This document shows positions 7,973 to 16,637 of a stretch of DNA of 64,000 nt, in pieces; within the stretch, counting starts at the first letter, position 1; each line of letters starts with the position of its first letter. This DNA comes from Halobacteriales archaeon QS_4_69_34 (GTDB lineage: Archaea; Halobacteriota; Halobacteria; Halobacteriales; Halococcaceae). The translations under genes and the position numbers were made by a program. Location of the stretch: the NCBI GenBank assembly GCA_003021045.1, contig PXRN01000009.1, forward strand, positions 62,001 to 126,000, in the 5' to 3' direction. Below the pieces are notes generated by a model. The model did not search any database and was not told where the DNA came from. It worked only from the letters and a program-made list of their open reading frames with translations.

Positions 7973-8406
7973 TACTCGTCGGCCGCGCCGCCCTCGGTGC
8001 CGGCCACGCCGGTGTCGGCAGCATCGGCGTCGGTGGCGGCGATCGCCTCGATCTCGACGCCCGCTCCCTTCGGCAGGCTCCCGGCTTCGAGGGCGCTTCT
8101 GGCCGGCGGTTCGTCGTCGAAGAAGTCGGTGTAGGCCTCGTTCATCGCCCCGTACTCGTCGATGTCGGCGAGGTACACGGTGATCTTGAGCGCCTCGGAG
8201 AGCTCCGCGTCCGCCGCCTTGAGCACGGCGGCGACGTTCTCCAGACACTGCCGGGTCTGCTCTTCGATCGGAGCGTCGGCGAGCGACTCGCCGTCGGGCG
8301 TCAGGGGGATCTGACCGGCGGTGAAGGCGAGCGACCCGTCGGTGGTCGCCTGGCTGTACGCACCCACCGCGGCGGGAGCCTCTTCGGTTTCGATCGCGCG
8401 TTTCAT
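7972..8406 (-). CDS. RidA (YjgF/YER057c/UK114) family enamine/imine deaminase
   Basis: RidA proteins hydrolyse reactive 2-aminoacrylate-type enamines released by PLP enzymes such as threonine dehydratase, which is encoded just upstream here. The core has VGAYSQATTDGSLAFTAGQI near residue 14, LENVAAVLKAADAELSEALK, ITVYLADIDEYGAMNEAYTD and PPARSALEAGSLPKGAGVEI near residue 100. The last includes the substrate-carboxylate Arg. An unusual acidic/Ala-Gly tail of about 20 residues follows the core (ATDADAADTGVAGTEGGA). Start is ATG (complement of 8404-8406), with CTTAAG about 28 nt upstream. Confidence 0.92.
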   Translation of the reverse strand: MKRAIETEEAPAAVGAYSQATTDGSLAFTAGQIPLTPDGESLADAPIEEQTRQCLENVAAVLKAADAELSEALKITVYLADIDEYGAMNEAYTDFFDDEPPARSALEAGSLPKGAGVEIEAIAATDADAADTGVAGTEGGAADE

Positions 8407-8477
8407 GACCGGGGATCGAGGGGGCTACCGACTTAAGCACACAGGCGGGTTTCGGGCGCTCGGGCGATCGTCCGGGC

Positions 8478-9689
8478 TCAGGCCAGCACGTCGACCTCGT
8501 AGCCGTGCTCGTCCAGCGCGTCGAGCAGCGCCGCGACGTGCTCGGGTCCCTTGGTTTCGAGGTCGAGCGCCACCTCCGCTGCAGTCATGCCGATGTCCCG
8601 CGAGGTGCGATCGTGCTGAATGGCGTAGATGTTCGCGCGCTGGGCGGCGATCACCCCGATCAGCGCTTCGAGCGCGCCCGGTTCGTCGGGCAGTTCGGTG
8701 CGCACCCGGAGATACCGGCCGGTTTCGACGAGCCCGCGCAGCACCACCGTCGTCAGCGTGTTGAGGTCGATGTTGCCCCCACAGAGCACCGGGACGATCG
8801 TCTCACCCGCATCGTAGTCGAATCTTCCCTCCAGCAGCGCCGCGAGCGAGACTGCGCCCGCCCCCTCGACGAGCGTCTTCGCGCGTTCGAGCGCCAGCGT
8901 GATGGCGACGGCGATCGCGGAATCGGACACCGTCACGACCTCGTCGACGCGCGCCTCGATGATCGGGAAGGTCCGCTCGCCCACGCTGCGGGTGGCGATG
9001 CCGTCGGCGATGGTGTCGACGCCCTCGATGGCTTGGACCTCTCCTTTCCGGAGCGACGGGGCGACGGTCGAGGCCCCCTCGGCTTGTACCCCCACGACCC
9101 GAACGTCGGGATCGCGGCCCTCGAGCGCGGTGGCGATCCCGCTGATGAGTCCGCCGCCGCCGATGGGGACGACGACGGTCTCCACGTCGGGGAGGTCGTC
9201 CAGTATCTCGAGGCCGATGGTCCCCTGACCGGCCATCACCGCCTCGTCGTCGAAGGCGTGGACGTAGGTGCGCCCCGCCTCGCGCTCGATTTCGTGGGCG
9301 CGCGCCTGGGCCTCGTCGTAGTCCGCGCCGTGGAGAACTACCTGTGCCCCATAACTTCGGGTGGCCGCGACCTTCGCGTTCGGGGCGTGCTCGGGCATGA
9401 CGACCACCGCATCGACGCCCGCTCGCGTGGCCGCGAGCGCCACCCCCTGGGCGTGGTTACCCGCGCTCGCGGTGACGACGCCCGCCTCGCGCTCGCTCGG
9501 CGAAAGCTCGGCGATCCGGTTGGTCGCGCCGCGGATCTTGAACGCGCCAGTCCTCTGGAACGTCTCCAGCTTGAGGTGGACGTCCGCGCCGGCCATCGTC
9601 GAGAAGCTGTGTGAGTACTCAAGGGGTGTGTGACGGGCGGTCTCGGCGACGCGCTCGCGCGCGTCGAGCACGTTTTGGCGTTCGAGCAT
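8478..9689 (-). CDS. ilvA: Threonine ammonia-lyase with C-terminal ACT domain
   Basis: PLP-dependent enzyme converting threonine to 2-oxobutanoate and ammonia, entering isoleucine synthesis. The 403-residue protein has the PLP lysine in LETFQRTGAFKIRGATNRI near residue 53, ASAGNHAQGVA near residue 79, the phosphate-binding VPIGGGGLISG near residue 180 and CGGNIDL near residue 307. The single ACT-type regulatory domain spans about residues 325-403 (RTELPDEPGALEALIGVIAA, NIYAIQHDRTSR). This short architecture matches catabolic or archaeal-type enzymes. The start at 9689 (MLERQNVL) gives the family N-terminus; upstream in-frame sequence looks non-coding. RidA lies 71 nt downstream on the same strand. 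Confidence 0.93.
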   Translation of the reverse strand: MLERQNVLDARERVAETARHTPLEYSHSFSTMAGADVHLKLETFQRTGAFKIRGATNRIAELSPSEREAGVVTASAGNHAQGVALAATRAGVDAVVVMPEHAPNAKVAATRSYGAQVVLHGADYDEAQARAHEIEREAGRTYVHAFDDEAVMAGQGTIGLEILDDLPDVETVVVPIGGGGLISGIATALEGRDPDVRVVGVQAEGASTVAPSLRKGEVQAIEGVDTIADGIATRSVGERTFPIIEARVDEVVTVSDSAIAVAITLALERAKTLVEGAGAVSLAALLEGRFDYDAGETIVPVLCGGNIDLNTLTTVVLRGLVETGRYLRVRTELPDEPGALEALIGVIAAQRANIYAIQHDRTSRDIGMTAAEVALDLETKGPEHVAALLDALDEHGYEVDVLA

Positions 9690-9950
9690 GGCTCGGGAGA
9701 GCCGGCGCTCGGTGTTAACGTTCGTGCCCGAACGGGGATCAGGGGGAGAAGTGTATCCCCGGAGCGTGTGACCGCAAGCGATCGAAGGGGCCGGGCGGTG
9801 GTAAACACGAGCCACGCACGGTGGAAGTGAAAACCGGACGCAGGCGGCCGTTCCGAGCGCCACGGTAGCGCGAAAAACCGTCGTCCGGGCGATCGCGCCG
9901 GGGACGGGTCGCGCTCGAAACTCCTTCGCGGGGCGCCGCGAGCACCGGAA

Positions 9951-10391
9951 TCACTCGCGGCGCACGACGACCGAGTGCTCGCGGACGTACCGCCGGACGC
10001 GCTCGCCGAACGCCCCCGACCCGGGCCACTCGACCGGCTCCCGGACGTCGAGCGTGTCGGGATCGCCGACGTAGATCTCGACGGTTCCCGACTCGTCCAC
10101 GAGCGGCACCGATACGCGGACGTACAGCCCGCGCTCGACGCCCTCGTAGCGATCAAGGACGTCGATGCCGCCGGTCCCGCCGGTCTCGCTGGTCTCGCCG
10201 GTTCCACTGGCTCCGTCGACGCGCAGGAGCCGACCCACCGCCGTGCCGCCGGGCGCGAGCGTCGGGTACGTGCCCGCGATGCAGTGGAGTCCGTCGAGCA
10301 CGGCGTCGCCCCGGTAGGCGAACCCGTCGGCACCGAGCACGCTCGCGGCGCGCTCCGGGTCGGTCAGCGTCCCGTAGACGAAGACGTCCAT
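9951..10391 (-). CDS. Gamma-glutamylcyclotransferase-like (AIG2/GGACT) protein
   Basis: A 146-residue protein of the gamma-glutamylcyclotransferase fold. It opens with the signature MDVFVYGTLTDPERAASVLG, followed by LHCIAGTYPTLAPGGTAVG and VLDRYEGVERGLYVRVSVPL, where the acidic residue after LDRY/YEG is the usual catalytic position. The substrate is not clear; members act on gamma-glutamyl compounds. A Thr/Gly/Glu-rich insertion (SGTGETSETGGTGG, residues 60-75) interrupts the domain. The start is the ATG right before VFVYGTL. Confidence 0.8.
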   Translation of the reverse strand: MDVFVYGTLTDPERAASVLGADGFAYRGDAVLDGLHCIAGTYPTLAPGGTAVGRLLRVDGASGTGETSETGGTGGIDVLDRYEGVERGLYVRVSVPLVDESGTVEIYVGDPDTLDVREPVEWPGSGAFGERVRRYVREHSVVVRRE

Positions 10392-10472
10392 GCCGGTCCG
10401 GAGCGTGCGCCGGGCTTTCCGGTTGCGGTGGACGCGGCGATCTCCGGCAGCGTCAAGCGCCGGCCGATCGAA

Positions 10473-10524
10473 CCCGCGGGCGCCTCCGGCGTGCGACGCG
10501 AGTGCTCCAGCCAAAAAAGGTGGT
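10473..10524. repeat. Hairpin repeat family 2, partial copy D
   Basis: Contains GCGCCTCCGGCGTGCGACGC, then GAGTGCTCCAGCCAAAAAAGG and TGGT. It matches one half of the longer elements at 14.8 and 52.3 kb: the same GCGCCTCCGGCG arm, GACGCGAGTG spacer and A-run followed by GGTGGT. It sits in the divergent spacer between the cyclotransferase and TRAM genes. Confidence 0.55.
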
Positions 10525-10561
10525 CCGCAAGCGTTTAGCCCGCCGCCACGCGAGTATCCGT

Positions 10562-11035
10562 ATGGCGGAGTGCCCACTCGCCGAGGACTGTCCCAGCTAC
10601 TCGGAACGCGTCGCGGGGATGGGATGCCAACACTACGGCAACCGCGGCGGCGCGGAGTGGTGCAACCACTACGACCAGCCCATCCGCGAGCTCAAGTCCC
10701 AGCCCGTCACCATCGGCGAGGAGCTCGTCGTCGACGTGACCGACATACACGAGAGCGGGGCCGGCGTCGCGCGCACCGAGGACGGCTTCGTCCTGTTCGT
10801 CGACGGCGTGCTGCCCGAGGCCCGGGCGCGCGTGAAGGTCACCAAGGTCCGCTCGAACCACGCCCGCGCCGACGAACTCGAACGCCTGCCGATGGACCCG
10901 AACGGGGACGACGAGGACGGAGCGGACGACGCTGACGCCGACCCCGAGGGCGAGAGCGGAGCGGACGAGGGGCGCGACCGACGGCCGAAGCGACCCGAGC
11001 GGCTGGGCAGCCGGGAGAACTTCTGGGGCGGGTAG
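10562..11035 (+). CDS. TRAM domain protein with N-terminal cysteine cluster
   Basis: A 157-residue protein. Residues 1-40 contain four cysteines (CPLAEDCPSYSERVAGMGC and GGAEWCNHY) that could bind a metal. Residues about 50-105 form a TRAM domain (ELVVDVTDIHESGAGVAR, GFVLFVDGVLPEARARVKVT), an OB-like RNA-binding module. The tail is highly acidic (DDEDGADDADADPEGESGAD) and ends KRPERLGSRENFWGG. Stand-alone TRAM proteins in archaea are thought to act as RNA chaperones. The Tfx regulator gene follows 9 nt downstream, so the two may be one transcript. Confidence 0.85.
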   Translation: MAECPLAEDCPSYSERVAGMGCQHYGNRGGAEWCNHYDQPIRELKSQPVTIGEELVVDVTDIHESGAGVARTEDGFVLFVDGVLPEARARVKVTKVRSNHARADELERLPMDPNGDDEDGADDADADPEGESGADEGRDRRPKRPERLGSRENFWGG

Positions 11036-11044
11036 TCGGTGCGG

Positions 11045-11641
11045 ATGGGCACTGCCGACGATCCGACGACGGGCGATCCGACGGAAGAGAACGGGGGCGA
11101 ATCGGACGGGACGGACACGGACGCCGGTGCGGCCGAAGGGTGGACGGACGGGACGGCGGTGCCGGCCGCCGACGAACTGCTCCGCGAACTGGGCTTCGAC
11201 GCCGAGCGGAGCGTCCTCACTCGGCGACAGGCCACAGTGCTGGCGCTGCGCGAGCGCGGTCTCGCCCAGCGGGCGATCGCCGACCGGCTCGACACCTCGC
11301 GGGCGAACGTCTCCGGGGTGGAGGCGAGCGCGCGGCGGAACGTCGCTCGGGCGCGCGAGACGGCCGCGTTCGCCGCGGCGCTCGCGGCCCCCGTGCGGGT
11401 TACGATCGCCCCGGGCACCGACCTCTACGACGTCCCCGGGAGCGTCTACGACGCCTGCGACGCGGCGGACATCGCCGTCGAGAGCTCGGCCCCCGAACTC
11501 ATGCGTGTCGTCGCCGAGCGCGGCGGCGCGGCAGTACGCGAGCGCGAGGTCCGCGAGCGACTCCTCGTCGGCGTCACCTCCGAGGGCGAGGTGCGGGTCC
11601 GCCGGGCGGGCGAGCACGCTCCCGGGGGACGTCGCTCGTAG
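11045..11641 (+). CDS. Tfx family DNA-binding transcriptional regulator
   Basis: Archaeal Tfx-type regulator with an N-terminal helix-turn-helix: LTRRQATVLALRERGLAQRA near residue 58, then IADRLDTSRANVSGVEASAR and NVARARET. The prototype in Methanothermobacter regulates the fmdECB operon; the target here is unknown. The C-terminal half (VRVTIAPGTDLYDVPGSVYD, ...LLVGVTSEGEVRV) is the usual Tfx effector-like domain. The first 45 residues are acidic and low-complexity. ATG at 11045 is chosen; GTG at 11039 is two codons earlier. Confidence 0.85.
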   Translation: MGTADDPTTGDPTEENGGESDGTDTDAGAAEGWTDGTAVPAADELLRELGFDAERSVLTRRQATVLALRERGLAQRAIADRLDTSRANVSGVEASARRNVARARETAAFAAALAAPVRVTIAPGTDLYDVPGSVYDACDAADIAVESSAPELMRVVAERGGAAVREREVRERLLVGVTSEGEVRVRRAGEHAPGGRRS

Positions 11642-11752
11642 CGGACGCCGCTCGTCGCGGCCGGCCGAGCGCCGGCCGCCGCTCCCTGCGTTCGACCGCC
11701 GAACGGAGAGCGCCGACGAAAGAGCGATGATGGCCGAGCTTCAGCCCCCGGC

Positions 11753-12538
11753 ATGGACCTCGGACTCGCGGAGGAGACGGCGCTGGTGACGGCGAGCACG
11801 AGCGGGCTCGGCCTGGCGAGCGCGACGGCGCTCGCGGGCGAGGGCGCGAACGTGGCGATCTGCGGGCGCGACGAGGAGCGACTCGACGCGGCCCGCGAGA
11901 CCGTCGCGGCGGCGGGCCCGGGTGCGGTGCTCGCAGTACGGGCCGATATCACCGATCCCGACACCGTGACGGCGCTCGTCGCGGAGACGGTTGAGCGCTT
12001 CGGCGGCCTCGATCACCTCGTCACCTCCGCCGGCGGACCGCCCAGTGGACCGTTCCTCGACACCGACGACGCCGACTGGGAGGCGGCCTACGACCTGCTG
12101 GTACTGAGCGCCGTCCGGACGCTCAGGAAGGCCCACTCCCGCCTCGAAGCGAGCGACGCGGGGACGTGGACGGCGATCACCTCGACGAGCGTCCGCGAGC
12201 CGATCGAGGGCCTCGTGCTCTCGAACGCCGTCCGTCGCGGAGTGGTCGGACTCGTCAAGACTGTCGCGCGCGAGTTCGCGCCCGAGATACGGGCGAACGC
12301 CGTCCTGCCGGGTCCCCACGAGACCCCCCGGATCGAGGAGCTCGTCGAGGCGGACGTCGAACGCGGCGAGTACGACAGCTACGAGGCGGGCCTCGACGAC
12401 TGGGCGAGCGACGTTCCGTTGGGGCGGGTGGGCGAGCCCCGCGAGCTGGGCGAGACCGTCGCCTTCTTGTCGAGCGACCGGGCGAGCTTCGTCACCGGAA
12501 CGGCGCTGCCGGTCGACGGCGGCCGGACGCGGAGCTGA
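11753..12538 (+). CDS. SDR family oxidoreductase with altered active site
   Basis: A 261-residue classical-length short-chain dehydrogenase: cofactor loop LVTASTSGLGLASATALAGE near residue 12, CGRDEERL, DITDPDTV, LVTSAGGPP near residue 92 and C-terminal ASFVTGTALPVDGG. The catalytic segment reads ITSTSVREPIEGLVLSNAVR near residues 141-160. The serine is present, but the usual YxxxK is replaced by SNAVR. This matches an SDR subgroup annotated as 3-oxoacyl-ACP reductase-like whose members lack the canonical tetrad. Substrate and even redox activity are therefore unsure. Confidence 0.85.
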   Translation: MDLGLAEETALVTASTSGLGLASATALAGEGANVAICGRDEERLDAARETVAAAGPGAVLAVRADITDPDTVTALVAETVERFGGLDHLVTSAGGPPSGPFLDTDDADWEAAYDLLVLSAVRTLRKAHSRLEASDAGTWTAITSTSVREPIEGLVLSNAVRRGVVGLVKTVAREFAPEIRANAVLPGPHETPRIEELVEADVERGEYDSYEAGLDDWASDVPLGRVGEPRELGETVAFLSSDRASFVTGTALPVDGGRTRS

Positions 12539-12588
12539 CGTCCGACGATCGACCGGTCGGCGAAACGCACGTCGGACGGGACGTGACT

Positions 12589-13665
12589 TCAGAACCGACC
12601 TTCCTTACGGAGTTCGGCGGCGACCTCGCGCACGCGCTGGGCCTCCCCTCTCGGTACCACGAGCACCCGGTCATCGTAGGCCGCGACGGCGAGTCCCTCG
12701 ACGCCCGCGAGTGAGACGTGCGTGTCCCCGCTCGCGACGACGTTGTCCGTCGCATCGAGCGTGAGCGCGTCGCCGAGCACGACGTTGTCGTCCTCGTCGG
12801 CCTCGCCGACCCGCGCGAGCGCGTCCCACGTCCCGAGGTCGTCCCACTCGAAGTCCGCCGGCACACAGAAGACCGCTCCCGTGCGTTCGAGCACCGCGCG
12901 ATCGACGCTGACCGGCTCGACGGCCGCGAACGCGTCCCCGACGTCGTCGGGATTGCCGCCGTCGAGCGCCGCGACGAGCGCCGCGAGCGGCGACTTCCGG
13001 GCGGCGTCGAGCAGCGCCGCCGGCGTCCACGCGAAGATGCCCGCGTTCCAGCGGTGGCCCTCCCGAACGTAGCGGGCCGCGGTCTCGCGGTCGGGTTTCT
13101 CGTGAAAGCGGGCGATTTCGTAGTAGCTCCCGCCGCCGTCTTCGGTTCCGCCCTCCCGGTCGGCCTCGGCCCCGTTCCCGGGGCCGTCCACGATGCCACG
13201 CTCGGCCCCGAGTTCGAGGTAGCCGTAGCCGGTCGCCGGCCGCGTCGGCGCTACTCCCACCGTCACGAGCCCGCTGGTCTCGGCCGCGGCCTCGGCTGCC
13301 CGCGTCGCCGTCTCCTCGAACGCGCCGGCGATGTGGTGGTCGCTCGGGAGCGCGAGCACGACGCACTCGCCGACCTGCTCGCGGATGCGGGCCGTGGCGT
13401 AGATCAGTGCCGGGCCGGTGTCCTTGGGCTCGGGCTCGACGAGCATCGCGGCGTCGGGTGCGTGCTCACGGACCTGCTCGGCGAAGCGCTCGCGGGTGAG
13501 GACGTAGGTCTCGTCGGCGAATCTCGCCCTCTCGACCGTGCGCGCGAGCAGCGACCGCTCACCGCCGAGGGCGAGCAGCTGCTTCGGGCGGTCGCGCCGG
13601 CTCGCGGGGTACAGCCGCGTCCCGATGCCGCCGGCGAGCACGCACGCGACGATCGGTCGGTCCAC
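12589..13665 (-). CDS. Mannose-1-phosphate guanylyltransferase-type nucleotidyltransferase
   Basis: Sugar-phosphate nucleotidyltransferase, most like GDP-mannose pyrophosphorylase, supplying activated mannose for glycans. From the GTG at 13665 the protein opens IVACVLAGGIGTRLYPASRR with the catalytic RPKQLLAL near residue 30. It continues with ALIYATARI, LALPSDHHI near residue 107, ATGYGYLELG, FHEKPDRETA, WNAGIFAWTP and FEWDDLGTWDAL near residue 278. It is 358 residues, without the phosphomannose-isomerase domain of bifunctional enzymes. A Gly/Glu-rich insertion (GPGNGAEADREGGTEDGGGS, about residues 157-178) lies before YEIARFHEK. In-frame sequence upstream of 13665 looks non-coding. Confidence 0.88.
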   Translation of the reverse strand: MDRPIVACVLAGGIGTRLYPASRRDRPKQLLALGGERSLLARTVERARFADETYVLTRERFAEQVREHAPDAAMLVEPEPKDTGPALIYATARIREQVGECVVLALPSDHHIAGAFEETATRAAEAAAETSGLVTVGVAPTRPATGYGYLELGAERGIVDGPGNGAEADREGGTEDGGGSYYEIARFHEKPDRETAARYVREGHRWNAGIFAWTPAALLDAARKSPLAALVAALDGGNPDDVGDAFAAVEPVSVDRAVLERTGAVFCVPADFEWDDLGTWDALARVGEADEDDNVVLGDALTLDATDNVVASGDTHVSLAGVEGLAVAAYDDRVLVVPRGEAQRVREVAAELRKEGRF

Positions 13666-13813
13666 GCATCCCCAACGACACACCGCGGGAAAAATCGACG
13701 GATGGGGATCGGAGACGGCTGAAGGCCGCGTCACTCGGGAAAACGAGCATACGACGGCGACGAGCGTGCTGGGGACGAGAGAGTGGAGCGGCCTCGAACC
13801 GAAACGGGGATGT

Positions 13814-14728
13814 TCAGGCGATCTGCTCGTACTGTTCGGCCAGCTTGTCGGCCGCCTGACCGAGGCCCTCGCGCTCGTACTCCGAGAGGTTCCAGTCGAC
13901 GACGCGCTCCGCTCCAGTAGAACCGAGCTTGAGGGGGACACCCAGTCCCACGTCCTCGTGACCGTACTCGCCATTGAGAACGAGCGAGCCCGGGAGCACC
14001 TCGCGGGTATCGCGGAGGACCGCCTCGACGACGTGACCGACGCCGCTGGCGGGACCCCACTCGGTCGCGCCCTTGCGCTCGATGACGTTCATCGCGCTCG
14101 TCTGGAGGTCCTCGAGGATCTCCTCTTTGTCCGTGTCGGAGAAGTCGGGATCGCGCCCGTCCACCCGGACCTTCGAGAACACCGGCACCTGGGCGTTGCC
14201 GTGCTCGCCGAGGATGGTCGCCTCGACGTTCCCCACCTGGGTGTCGAAGCGCTCGGCGAGCACGTACCGGAAGCGGGCCGAATCGAGCCGGCCGCCGAAG
14301 CCGATCACCTGCTCGCGGGGGCGGTCGCCCGCCTCGTAGAGGTGGCGATTCAGGAGGTCCACCGGATTGGACGTCGTGACCGAGACGAACTCCTCGGTGT
14401 GCTCGGCCAGCGAGGCCTCGATGTCGGCCATGATCGGAACGTTGTCCTCGGCGAGGTCGAGGCGGCTCTGGCCCGGCTGGCGGGGGATACCCGCGGTGAT
14501 GACCACCACGTCCGACCCGGCAGTGTCCCCGTAGGTGCCCTGGCGAACCGTGGTGGTGGTGTCGTAGGCGACGCCGTGATTCGTGTCGGCGGCCTGTCCC
14601 ACCGTGGTGTCCTCCTGGTCGGGGATGTCGACGAACACGAGTTCGTCGGTGACGCCCCGTAGTGCGATGTTGTACCCCGCCGCCGCACCGACCGTCCCCG
14701 CCGCACCGACGACGCTGACTTTAGCCAT
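13814..14728 (-). CDS. mdh: Malate dehydrogenase (LDH-like, halophilic type)
   Basis: Interconverts malate and oxaloacetate with NAD(H) in the citric acid cycle. The 304-residue protein is very close to the well-studied haloarchaeal enzyme: [20 protein letters not shown] at the N-terminus, Asp in [12 protein letters not shown] for NAD preference, [18 protein letters not shown] (active-site loop), [37 protein letters not shown] (catalytic Asp) and [15 protein letters not shown] (catalytic His). The residue after HG is Asn here, while many family members have Asp. Start is ATG (complement of 14726-14728). Confidence 0.97.
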   Translation of the reverse strand: MAKVSVVGAAGTVGAAAGYNIALRGVTDELVFVDIPDQEDTTVGQAADTNHGVAYDTTTTVRQGTYGDTAGSDVVVITAGIPRQPGQSRLDLAEDNVPIMADIEASLAEHTEEFVSVTTSNPVDLLNRHLYEAGDRPREQVIGFGGRLDSARFRYVLAERFDTQVGNVEATILGEHGNAQVPVFSKVRVDGRDPDFSDTDKEEILEDLQTSAMNVIERKGATEWGPASGVGHVVEAVLRDTREVLPGSLVLNGEYGHEDVGLGVPLKLGSTGAERVVDWNLSEYEREGLGQAADKLAEQYEQIA

Positions 14729-14763
14729 GCGAGCACGGTCTCTCGGGTCCGGCTAAAGGGTTC

Positions 14764-14913
14764 CGAACCACCTATTTTTGGCCGGGGTCGAGCGAGCGCG
14801 CCTCCGGCGCGCGACGCGAGTGCCCGGCCGAAAATCTGGACCAGAAAAGCCGCGAGCTCCCTCCCGCGCTCGCTGCGCTCGCGCGGTCGTCCGCTCGCGG
14901 TAGAGCTGCCGGT
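14764..14913. repeat. Hairpin repeat family 2, copy A
   Basis: Lies in the divergent 325-nt spacer between mdh and hemL. A T-run (14774-14779) is followed by an inverted repeat, GGCCGGG (14780-14786) with CCCGGCC (14823-14829). Nested inside are GCGCGCC (14796-14802) and GGCGCGC (14806-14812) around a TCC loop. An A-run follows. The second half (CCGCGAGCTCCCTCCCGCGC, then GCGGTCGTCCGCTCGCGGT) is shared with copies B and C. The layout resembles a bidirectional intrinsic terminator or REP-type element. I see no gene in the rest of the spacer. Confidence 0.65.
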
Positions 14914-15024
14914 CCGCTACCGCACCGCCACGACACGGCACCGTCCCCTACAACGGCACCGCCACCGCAACGCTCCGCATCGTCCTTCCCTCTTCCACCA
15001 CTCCGTCGCCGCGTCCGGACAACG

Positions 15025-15030
15025 CCTTTG
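15025..15030 (+). promoter_or_regulatory. T-rich core promoter box of hemL
   Basis: AACGCCTTTGCC is centred about 27 nt before the hemL ATG. The same kind of T-rich box precedes pgi (25348-25351), the DUF1028 gene (27027-27030), the M24 peptidase (43958-43962) and nac (49232-49236) at similar distance. Confidence 0.45.
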
Positions 15031-15053
15031 CCCCCGGCGTGCAAAGCACGGCC

Positions 15054-16391
15054 ATGAACCACGAGCGCTCGCGTGCCCTCTACGACCGCGCCCTCGACGC
15101 CATGCCCGGCGGCGTGAGCTCCCCGGTGCGGGCGACCCGTCCCTATCCGTTCTTCGTCGAACGCGGCGACGGCGCACACGTCGTCGACGCCGACGGGAAC
15201 CGCTACCTCGATTACGCGATGGGCTACGGGCCGCTGCTGCTGGGCCACGACATGCCCGAGCCCGTGCGCGCGGCCGTCCAGTCGGCAGCCAGCGAGGGCC
15301 CGATGTACGGTGCGCCCACCGAAATCGAAGTCGAGCTCGCGGAGTTCATCGCCCGGCACGTCCCGAGCGTCGAGATGGTTCGGTTCGTCAACTCGGGTAC
15401 GGAGGCGACCGTCTCGGCGGTACGGCTCGCGCGCGGGCACACGGGACGGGACAAGATCGTGATCATGCAGGGGGGCTACCACGGCGCCCAGGAGTCCACG
15501 CTCGTCGAGGGCTCGCCGGGGGCACGGAATCCCTCCACGAAGGGCGTCCCGGCGAGCTTCGCCGAGCACACGATCCCCGTACCGTTCAACGACCCGGACG
15601 CCATCCAGGAGGTGTTCGCGGTCCACGGCGAGGAGATCGCGGCCGTGCTCACCGAGCCGATCCTGGCGAACAGGGGCATCGTGATGCCGATCGAGGGCTA
15701 CCACGAGACCCTCCGGGAGCTCTGTGACGAGCACGGCGCGCTGCTGGTCTTCGACGAGGTGATCACCGGCTTCCGGGTGGGCGGGCTCGGGTGCGCCCAG
15801 GGGAAGTTCGGCGTGACGCCCGACCTCACGACCTTCGCGAAGGTCATCGGCGGCGGCTTCCCAGTGGGAGCGGTGGGCGGGCCCGCGGAGATCGTAGAGT
15901 CGTTCGCGCCCACGGGAGAGGTCTTCCAGGCGGGGACGTTCTCGGGCCACCCGGTGGGGATGGCCGCGGGACTCGAAACCCTGAAATTCGCCGCCGAAAA
16001 CGACGTCTACGAACACGTCAACCGGCTGGGCGAGCAGCTCCGGGCCGGGCTGACGGACCTCCTCGCGGACCGCGCGCCCGCCTACACCGTGGTCGGCACC
16101 GACAGCGTGTTCAAGACGGTCTTCACCCGGAAGAGTCCTCCCGAACTCGACGGGCAGTGCCGGACGGGCTGTGCCCAGCGCCCGGACTGTCCGCGCTTCG
16201 AGCACTGCCCGAAGACCGGCGAGGACGTCTCCCGGGCCGCCACCGAGCGCTGGGAGCGGCTGTTCCGACCCGCCATGAAGGACCGCGGCGTCCTCCTCAC
16301 CGCCAACCAGTTCGAGGCGCAGTTCGTGAGCGACGCCCACACCCAGGCCGACGTCGAGGCGACCCTCGACGCGTACGCGGACGCGTTATAA
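15054..16391 (+). CDS. hemL: Glutamate-1-semialdehyde 2,1-aminomutase
   Basis: PLP enzyme making 5-aminolevulinate from glutamate-1-semialdehyde, the C5 route to heme and cobamides. The 445-residue protein has [20 protein letters not shown] near residue 16, [20 protein letters not shown] near residue 108, [24 protein letters not shown] near residue 229, and the PLP lysine in [18 protein letters not shown] near residue 262. An insertion near residues 369-386 has four cysteines ([18 protein letters not shown]) and could hold a metal. ATG at 15054 is chosen; GTG at 15039 is in frame but closer to the promoter box. Confidence 0.96.
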   Translation: MNHERSRALYDRALDAMPGGVSSPVRATRPYPFFVERGDGAHVVDADGNRYLDYAMGYGPLLLGHDMPEPVRAAVQSAASEGPMYGAPTEIEVELAEFIARHVPSVEMVRFVNSGTEATVSAVRLARGHTGRDKIVIMQGGYHGAQESTLVEGSPGARNPSTKGVPASFAEHTIPVPFNDPDAIQEVFAVHGEEIAAVLTEPILANRGIVMPIEGYHETLRELCDEHGALLVFDEVITGFRVGGLGCAQGKFGVTPDLTTFAKVIGGGFPVGAVGGPAEIVESFAPTGEVFQAGTFSGHPVGMAAGLETLKFAAENDVYEHVNRLGEQLRAGLTDLLADRAPAYTVVGTDSVFKTVFTRKSPPELDGQCRTGCAQRPDCPRFEHCPKTGEDVSRAATERWERLFRPAMKDRGVLLTANQFEAQFVSDAHTQADVEATLDAYADAL

Positions 16392-16637
16392 ACCCGTTCG
16401 CGTTCGTCGGACGCCGTCGCGTTCGTCGGACGCCGTAGCGCCAGTCGGGCGGCCGTCGACGGTACGGTTCGGCTGTCGCGGTCGTTCGAACCCCGGGTCG
16501 GTCGCGTGGCGCCGCGACGGCGTTCGCGGCCAGCCTCCCCGGACGGCCCGCGCTGTCGGGGCGATGAGACCGAGCGGTGCGGCGACACTTGCCGTAACTC
16601 GTGGTTATAGATAGGTGGAGATATATGCACACCAAAC

